Shown here in pieces: positions 58,219 to 64,000 of a DNA stretch of 64,000 nt. The notes under the pieces were generated by a model that saw only the letters and a list, made by a program, of their open reading frames with translations, did no database searches and had not been told where the DNA came from. This DNA comes from Oenanthe sinensis (taxonomy: Eukaryota; Streptophyta; Magnoliopsida; Apiales; Apiaceae), in the NCBI GenBank assembly GCA_028671895.1, contig JAPMAC010000231.1:14286001-14350000 (forward strand), read 5' to 3'. Each line of letters begins with the position of its first letter. Position 1 is the stretch's first letter. The translations under genes were made by a program, and so were the position numbers.

Positions 58219-59500
58219 AATTGCCTGTATTTCCCATTCCCAAGTCATCTTTCAATAGGGACAAAAACCAATTCCAACTGTCATTATTCTCAGCCTCAAC
58301 TTTGGCCCAAGCTATTGGGTACATCCCGTCTTCAGGGTCCGTACCTACCGCAGTTAATAATATGCCACTAAATGGGCCCTTAAAATGGCACCCATCTAAT
58401 CCCACCAAAGGTCTACATCCATTTAAGAATCCCTCTTTTAATGGACCCAAACAAACATAAAATCTTTTAAATATCATTCCCTCGACACCTTGGTCAGCAA
58501 CTTCTGTCATGAACTTGATTATGGAGGTTGACATAACTTTTTTAACTTCATTAGCATATTGATACAACTTCCTAAATTCTTCTTCATGTTTACCAATTAT
58601 ATTCCCTTTAGCCTTTCTCAAAGCTCTATAAATCATTGAATGACTGACTTGACATTTTAAATCATTCACCACTCTTAATTGAAATGCATGTAAGAGCCAA
58701 TTTGGGTTCTTTTGAATATCATCCTCATAAGCTCTAGTTATCCAAGTCGAATTTACCTATTTCTGCAACCAAGTAGGATTGAAAATATGTCTTGAGTAAA
58801 AATTCTTGATCTAAATATTGTTACTTCTTTGCTGTTTTATGCCATAGCATTTCCATCGACACACTTTTGTGCAAACTCATTTTATCTTCGCTGTAAGATT
58901 TTTTTCCAACCTAATTGCTCTTTGATGCACAATGGCATGTTTTCTAACTACTGCCCTAAAAACCTGACCACTAGTGAATAACATGCCCAACTTAAATTGG
59001 GGATCATCCATATCAGTGATCTCATTAAATTCAGTGTAAGTTATCTCTTGCTCATCACATGAAGATATGGCCATCATCTCCTCACTACTATCATATTCAC
59101 TCTATAAATCATCACTTTCATAACCATCTATGTTTTCATTTTCTACCCTATTATCCATAGTAACATCCTCAGCTTCATTTACAATTACTTCTTCACCTTC
59201 ATTATTAGGAGCATCAGTTTCAAGGGGATCACTTTCTTTCTTTTTGCCACTTCTACTTGACTTGTTTTCAATTCTTGTGATTTTTCTCTTCCCCTTTTTT
59301 TCTCTAATTGCATTACCTTTATTACCCGGGATGATGAAGTTATAGGAGGCTCATCAGAATCATCCAGAACCACAAGATTAGGTGGAAAAACTTTTTTCAC
59401 CTTCTTTTTTGGTTGAGAGACCTCTATATTACTAGAATCTATGTTGGACATGTCCCCGTGAAAGATCAAATTATCTTCTTCTTCTTCTTTAGTCTTCTTC
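58219..59500 (-). pseudogene. MULE transposase, DNA-binding and catalytic N-half
   Basis: Minus-strand order: a Lys/Glu-rich segment (59185-59500); the MuDR N-terminal domain DDPQFKLGMLFTSGQVFRAV (about 58960-59020); remnants of the WRCYGIKQ/CxW zinc region near 58850; then YRALRKAKGNIIGKHEEEFR, and the MULE core with the first catalytic Asp in PLVGLDGCHFKGPFSG and TDPEDGMYPIAWAKVEAEN (58190-58672). The reading stops at element E. A few stops between 58680 and 58880 make it a pseudogene. The transposase would cut and paste the MULE. Confidence 0.85.
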
Positions 59501-59944
59501 AACTTCATCAATATTCCATGAACTCCTCTCATACTCCTCTCTAATATCTTCTATCTTTCTTATTCTTTCATCCTCTTTAAACTGTGTAAAAGAGAAGTCC
59601 TCATACAATACACCATGTGCACCATTATAAGCCTTATGAGTTGTATACAAAGTCATTAACTTGTGTGTAAGAGAAATTTCACTCAATAATTCAACATCAA
59701 CATCACTTTCAAGAGGTTGTATACTGTCAACACAAAGGTCATATCCTGGATATTGTGACCACAATTCAAATTTCTCCTCAATTAATCCTATTTCTCCACA
59801 CATTACTTTCAATTCACTTAGATTTAATCCTTCAATTATACACATATCAAATATAACCATTTGTTCACCCATATACTCTTTAAAAAACACATCAAATTCA
59901 CCCGCAAATAATACTTTAATTGGGAAGTATGTAGACCCATCTGC
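59489..59944 (-). pseudogene. MULE transposase, N-terminal exon (PB1-like)
   Basis: Minus reading from GSTYFPIKVLFAGEFDVF through GLNLSELKVMCGEIGLIEEK, YPGYDLCVDSIQPLESDVDV to HKLMTLYTTH, the N-terminal PB1-like module often fused to plant MULE transposases. TTGTGCAG at its start (minus strand, about 59945-59952) looks like a splice acceptor, so there should be an upstream exon or 5' UTR. A frameshift near 59500 separates it from the next piece. Confidence 0.65.
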
Positions 59945-59952
59945 ACAATATT

Positions 59953-60972
59953 ATAAAAATACATAAATATATTATATTGCATAAGGGAGCAACTTATAAA
60001 TTAACTATAGTGGAGACAAAAATAGTAAAAAGTTTGAATCTTTATTCTATGATACATACTTGAATATTCGGGACCACAACATAAACAAATACAAACCTTA
60101 TTCTACTATCATGCATGAAACACTACAAAAATTCCGATCTTCTTATATTTAAAAGAAAAAGAGGTAAAAAATAAACCGATCTTCTCTTTTTGTTGCTGTG
60201 AACTCTGATTCATTGATATCTCGCTCATAAATATCACTGAGTCGACCTCTCATTGCAATCAATACTGAAATTTAAGAAAATAGAATTTTAGGTTTAGGAG
60301 AATATGTTAGAGTAATTTGGGAACGATATTGTTACTATATATTTTTATTTTTCCTTTTTACTTATCTTTATTATGGTATTTACCCATTATACCCTCACAG
60401 GTTTAACATTAACCGTGTAAATAAACGGATTTTGGTGAAAGGGTTGCACATTAAAGTGCTAAAAAAAGTAAAGGGATGTAATGTGTAATTATAAAAAATT
60501 TAAAGATCATATTGTTTTCCGCCCAAACTTAAAGGATGCAAAGTGCAAAAAACTCATAAAAATTTAATTATAAATTATCAAAGGAGTCAAACGGGAGTCT
60601 CCGGGGCCTAGGCACACGCGGGGTTAACGAGAGACACAATTAATTAATTAAACAAACAAACAAACCGAGTCCCAGCTTCATTTCTAATCTTAAATGTTAT
60701 GTATTTGTAATGAGATCACAACAATAAGTGTGTAAAACAATTATATAGTGTGTGACTGATACACACACACACATGACATACATAAAATATATATGTCTGT
60801 TTCCAATTTAGTCCGATGTTGAATTTCCAGTTTGTGTCGATACAACATATGTCGTATATATGTAACAAAAACTATAATCTTTCAATACAAATCTTGTTCT
60901 TGGCCTCAACCTCAAAACCCCATCAACAAATTTTCAACAAAACCCATTAATACAAAGAGTTTTTATAGGCTA
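59953..60972. other. MULE upstream region and intergenic DNA
   Basis: No gene recognised. 60440-60560 has sub-terminal-like sequence (GGTTGCACATTAAAGTGC and GGATGCAAAGTGCAAA) that may mark the MULE end. 60580-60970 is probably 5' flank or UTR of the FAM135-like gene, with an ACACACAC run at 60761-60772. Confidence 0.45.
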
Positions 60973-61043
60973 ATGTTTGAAGCCGTGCACGAGATCGCCA
61001 TTTACATTCATAGATTTCATAATCTTGATCTCTTTCAACAAGG
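60973..61043 (+). CDS. FAM135/DUF676-like protein, exon 1 (partial gene)
   Basis: The exon encodes MFEAVHEIAIYIHRFHNLDL then FQQG, nearly the same as the highly conserved N-terminal motif of plant FAM135-type (ZW18, DUF676 serine esterase) proteins, in which QEIAIYIHRFHNLDLFQQGW is typical. The exon ends at CAAGG with donor GTATTC. Other family members have a short extra N-terminus, and TTTTATAG just before could be an acceptor, so an upstream exon is possible. The rest of the protein, including the lipase-like C-terminus, is not in the window. Confidence 0.8.
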
Positions 61044-61626
61044 GTATTCTCTCTCTCTCCCTCCCTCTCTCTCTCTCTCTCCGTATTGGCTAATGTTAAA
61101 TGCTGTTTCATTTTAGTACTTGGTAGCTCAAGTAATTTATAAGGTATTCACTGTAAAGATTAAAACTTACTCAACTTGGTGAATGCTGATATTTTTACTG
61201 ATTAATTGAACAACTTTCCATGAACATGAACTTAAACACATGAGGTAAGGAGTTAGATGAGCATCCCACAGAGTGAAGTTAGATACATTACTTCCTTTAA
61301 ACCTACTTTTTCTATATCCAACTAGTGATCGTATACTTTTACATGAACTTAATTGGTGATTGCTAGAGTTTCAAGTAGATTGAACCGGCACGACATTGAC
61401 TGTTGAGGCAGGACACAGCTGATCATTTTTGCAATAAATTTAACGTTTTTGGCAGGCATTATCCTTTTTAATACTTAGAAGTTCCGTAGCAACAAAATTA
61501 CCCTCAAATTATAATTAAGCTATGACCGCTGTGATTTCCTGAAAGTTATTTCAATAAATTGCTATCTTACTTTAATAATCATTTTATCGAGAGTTCCTTA
61601 TTTCTGTTTAAATGTTTGTGTTCTAG
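61044..61626 (+). other. FAM135-like gene intron 1
   Basis: GTATTC ... TTCTAG, 583 bp, with a CT-rich microsatellite right after the donor (61048-61081). Confidence 0.75.
61048..61081. repeat. (CT)n microsatellite
   Basis: About 34 bases of CT/CCT repeats at the 5' end of intron 1. Confidence 0.85.
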
Positions 61627-61712
61627 ATGGTATCAGCTAAAAATTACTATGAGATGGGAAGATGGTGACTCCTCTTCTGTAGGATTTCCATCGAGAGTTG
61701 TTCAATATGAAG
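61627..61712 (+). CDS. FAM135/DUF676-like protein, exon 2
   Basis: Joined after exon 1 the split glycine codon is completed and the exon reads WYQLKITMRWEDGDSSSVGF then PSRVVQYE, the next conserved block of the family. Acceptor TTCTAG and donor GTATTT flank it. One base of the next codon (G) remains, matching the family's usual alanine after QYE. No downstream exon (normally a YGIW-RIKYARQD block) is seen in the remaining 2.3 kb, so the next intron is long or the gene is broken. Confidence 0.8.
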
Positions 61713-61954
61713 GTATTTTCCTTTTAATTGTAACCTGTACTTTATTGCATGCAGTTTAAAAGTCCGATAGCTGCGTTTGTATAGGGGTGAAACTAATCTG
61801 TATAAAATTAGATTTGGAACCTTGGTTATATTTATCGGCAACTTCACCTATATGCGGGCTTCCATTCACATTTAATTTAAAAATCAAAAAAGCTTTTAAA
61901 TAAATTGCTTCTCTTTTCAGTCCATATTTATTATAGAGGATAAAAGTTCAAGGT

Positions 61955-62029
61955 ACTTATATCTTTTGGACTTTGAGGATGGTTATTCCTCCCCCGTAAG
62001 ATTTCATTCAAGGTCTGATTCGTAGGAAG
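61955..62029 (+). pseudogene. Degenerate duplicate of FAM135-like exon 2
   Basis: GACTTTGAGGATGGTTATTC near 61968, then CCGTAAGATTTCATTCAAGG, aligns to exon 2 DNA and is followed by a donor-like GTATTC and a TGCAGTTT tail as after the real exon. A stop (TGA) and several changes show it is not coding. Confidence 0.6.
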
Positions 62030-62805
62030 GTATTCTTGCCCTCAAAACTACTCACTATATGTTTACATGCAGTTTGACTCGCTTAAATACATGTTCTTGA
62101 TGATTCTCCTGAACTTTTTTTAACCAATCTTGAACCCGAACTTAAAATGAGATAAATCAATGGGCAAGTTGAGAATGCTTTAGAATGTTGATTTTGTTAT
62201 ATAAGGCTGTGTATGACTTAAATTCCATCTTCCCTTGTATTATTACTTCAATACTCTAGTCCGTAAAGAACAAGTTCATCTAGATTAGTCAATTTGTTTT
62301 CCTTCAAGCCATATGATGGTGGTAATAATATAATAAAGGTAGTAGTAGAAAGTTGTTATAATATAATAATAATAGTTGTAGAAGTAGTAATAATTATAAA
62401 AATATTAGATTTATAGGTAGCAGTAAAATAGTACAAGTAAAGTTCAGTAAAATTGATTAGTTACAAGGTTCAAGGTGGCCGTAGAGCTTAAGCTCAAGTT
62501 CTTGGTCTCCATCGGCAGAACTTGCTATAAAGTTTTTAAAACAAGTTCCGTGCATGCACATGTCTGTTACGGTCCCATGTGAAATTTCTGAAGTGCCATG
62601 TCTGCACATATGTTCCTTTCAGAAAGTCGACCCACTAGCTGCTATAACATCGTCTGGTTGCCCATATATTATCCACATGCTATGCACTAAACGTGCATGG
62701 TCTTTTCGAAAAGTTTAACCATGCTGCCTTGAGAAGTTTACCCACATTCTTTGCCACTGTCCACATCTTTATTAGTCGTGCAGCGTCTACTGAATGCTTA
62801 CCCAC
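62030..62805. other. Intron or intergenic DNA, no gene seen
   Basis: AT-rich with a TAATAATA/GTAGTAG low-complexity patch at 62325-62410. Nothing coding recognised. Confidence 0.6.
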
Positions 62806-62989
62806 TGACTTAGGAGTGAATAGTTACAATTGGAAACATATATCAATATTACTTAATGCTCAGTACAATAATTTTATATGATGACAATAGTCCCACCATT
62901 ATCAAACTTGTCATCATATAAAATTATTGTACTGAGCATTAAGTAATATTGATATATGTTTCCAATTGTAACTATTCACTCCTAAGTCA
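62806..62989. repeat. Perfect 81-bp inverted repeat (hairpin)
   Basis: Arms 62806-62886 and 62909-62989 are exact reverse complements, separated by a 22-bp loop. Transcribed, it would form a long perfect hairpin. No terminal features of a known MITE recognised. Confidence 0.95.
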
Positions 62990-64000
62990 CTATTTACATT
63001 TCTGGTCATACATCTTGGTGGCATTCATGGTAGTTGTGTATAAATTTTGTCCATAACAAAGCGGGATTGCTAGATATTGACAATCAACAACCAAGTAGTA
63101 AGTTAGGCGAAGTGTCTAGGACTTGCCATTATTTTCAAGTATTGAAGACTTTTTAAGATTGTTGAGATTCTGACCAAGTGTCGAATATAGTTAAAATTTG
63201 GCCAAGTTTCAGGGACTTTCAAATTTTGGCCAACTGGCATAAATTCACCAATACAATTAAATTCAGTTTGTGTTGAAGATTCTCAAAGATCACCAAATTT
63301 TGGCTAGGTGCTGACTTTTGAGGACTTATGGAGTGTTCCAAAGTTTGTCTGGGTGTTGAAATGTCAGTGCACTTCCAATAAAGAACTAGAAAATGAAGCC
63401 AATGTATCATATTCAAGTTAGTCAACGTAGACCCGGAATTCATAGAACTTGATATGCAACAACGACTAGATTGCTCAATCCGAGGTGACAAGGGTATCAT
63501 AAAGATCCAATGATAAGTCCCATTGTTACTATGATAATGGTGCAAGTACAACACAGGATAGAAGCAAAAGTGTAGTAATTATTTCTGTACAATATTTTCC
63601 ATGCGGTAACAATAATAAAGCAAAAAAGAAGCAATTAAGTCGTTTGAGAAGTGCCCTTAAAGATCACCGACTTTGTGGAGAGATCACACTTATGTTACTA
63701 ATTTCAGGTTCAATAACACGCCAAACAGTGTATCAAGCGAGGTGACAAGGGTATCATAAAGATGGATCAAGACAAGTGGCGCAGTTTAAAAAAGTGGAAG
63801 AAAATGAAGCCCCTCTTATACAAGCGAACCTACATTGGAAATTTGCGTAGTTGTTAATCTAATGGCAATTTGGATTCCATTCTACTACAAATAGACATAC
63901 ATTTGAAACTATTACGGGTTGGGGATATTTGGGGGAGGGATGAAGGGTGGGAGGCTGTGCAGTAAAAACCTTGGTTGTGTGTTATGCTTGAGCTTCATAA
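62990..64000. other. Right-end DNA without recognised gene
   Basis: No convincing ORF. A 26-bp direct repeat (CGAGGTGACAAGGGTATCAT plus AAAGAT) is at 63481-63506 and 63738-63763, and degenerate TTTTGGCCAA-type units at 63195-63310. Confidence 0.6.

Larger units (their letters stand above)
45714..60560 (-). mobile_element. Mutator-like element (MULE), disrupted
   Basis: Minus-strand transposase pieces lie on both sides of element E: 58219-59944 and 45860-46153. Joining across the AGTAT duplication preserves the frame at the second catalytic Asp region. Element A then cuts it at 45713. The right boundary is uncertain; 60440-60560 contains sequence of the style GGATGCAAAGTGCAAAAAAC seen at plant MULE termini. 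The left terminus is not in view. Confidence 0.7.

Noticed and set aside
61044..61116. Extension of the FAM135-like exon 1 ORF through the CT repeat
   Set aside because: A splice donor at 61044 with exon 2 restoring the conserved protein reading is far more convincing.

Overview
The window is plant nuclear DNA, almost certainly from a eudicot with a large, retrotransposon-rich genome. About 60 kb of the 64 kb is transposon sequence: a degenerate Mutator-like element (MULE), one Ty3/gypsy chromovirus of the Tekay/Del type, and five Ty1/copia elements. Four of the copia elements (A, C, D, E) look like Sireviruses, from two gag zinc knuckles, 1.1-1.8 kb LTRs ending near an ACCCCCCTTCTACGAT-like block, initiator-Met PBS sites, and (in D and E) an extra ORF downstream of pol. 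The only host gene signal is at the right end: two exons matching the N-terminus of plant FAM135/DUF676 serine-esterase-like (ZW18-type) proteins. The species cannot be named from this sequence alone.

Layout. The stack can be peeled by target-site duplications (TSDs). A minus-strand MULE transposase gene (about 45.7-60.5 kb) carries two insertions. The first is element E (46154-58213, plus, TSD AGTAT). The second is copia element A (minus, right LTR 44578-45713), whose left end lies beyond position 1. Element A is cut by three insertions: element B (1-5019, minus, partial) in its RT region; the Tekay element (7586-35029, plus, TSD AATAT) in its gag; and element C (36676-44310, minus, TSD TGAGT) in the N-terminal part of gag. 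The 3' LTR of Tekay is itself split by element D (19349-33129, plus, TSD ATATG). The deepest chain is therefore MULE > A > Tekay > D. From 60.5 kb to the end is low-copy-looking DNA with the FAM135-like exons, a degenerate second copy of exon 2, and a perfect 81-bp inverted repeat.

State of the elements. D is young (LTRs 1500 bp each, about 14 differences by eye) and nearly complete, with a handful of stops and frameshifts. E has the most similar LTRs of all (1788 bp each, about 4 differences by eye), yet its interior is wrecked and rearranged. It was probably moved recently in trans by a relative's proteins. Tekay is older (about 10% LTR divergence in the part compared) and carries many C-to-T-type stop codons. 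C has lost the end of pol and most of its 3' LTR. A and B are fragments here.

Most notable pattern: each Sirevirus-like family carries an array of its own short, often palindromic motif in its LTR (A: ATCAATTGAT; C: TTGCGCC/GGCGCCACA; D: CCGATAGTTAACTATCGG; E: GTCATACCGA). In A the motif also sits inside two coding linkers, and in D inside the non-coding stretch between pol and ORF3. Other points of interest are a long third ORF in D, and a 58-codon ORF kept intact in both Tekay LTRs.
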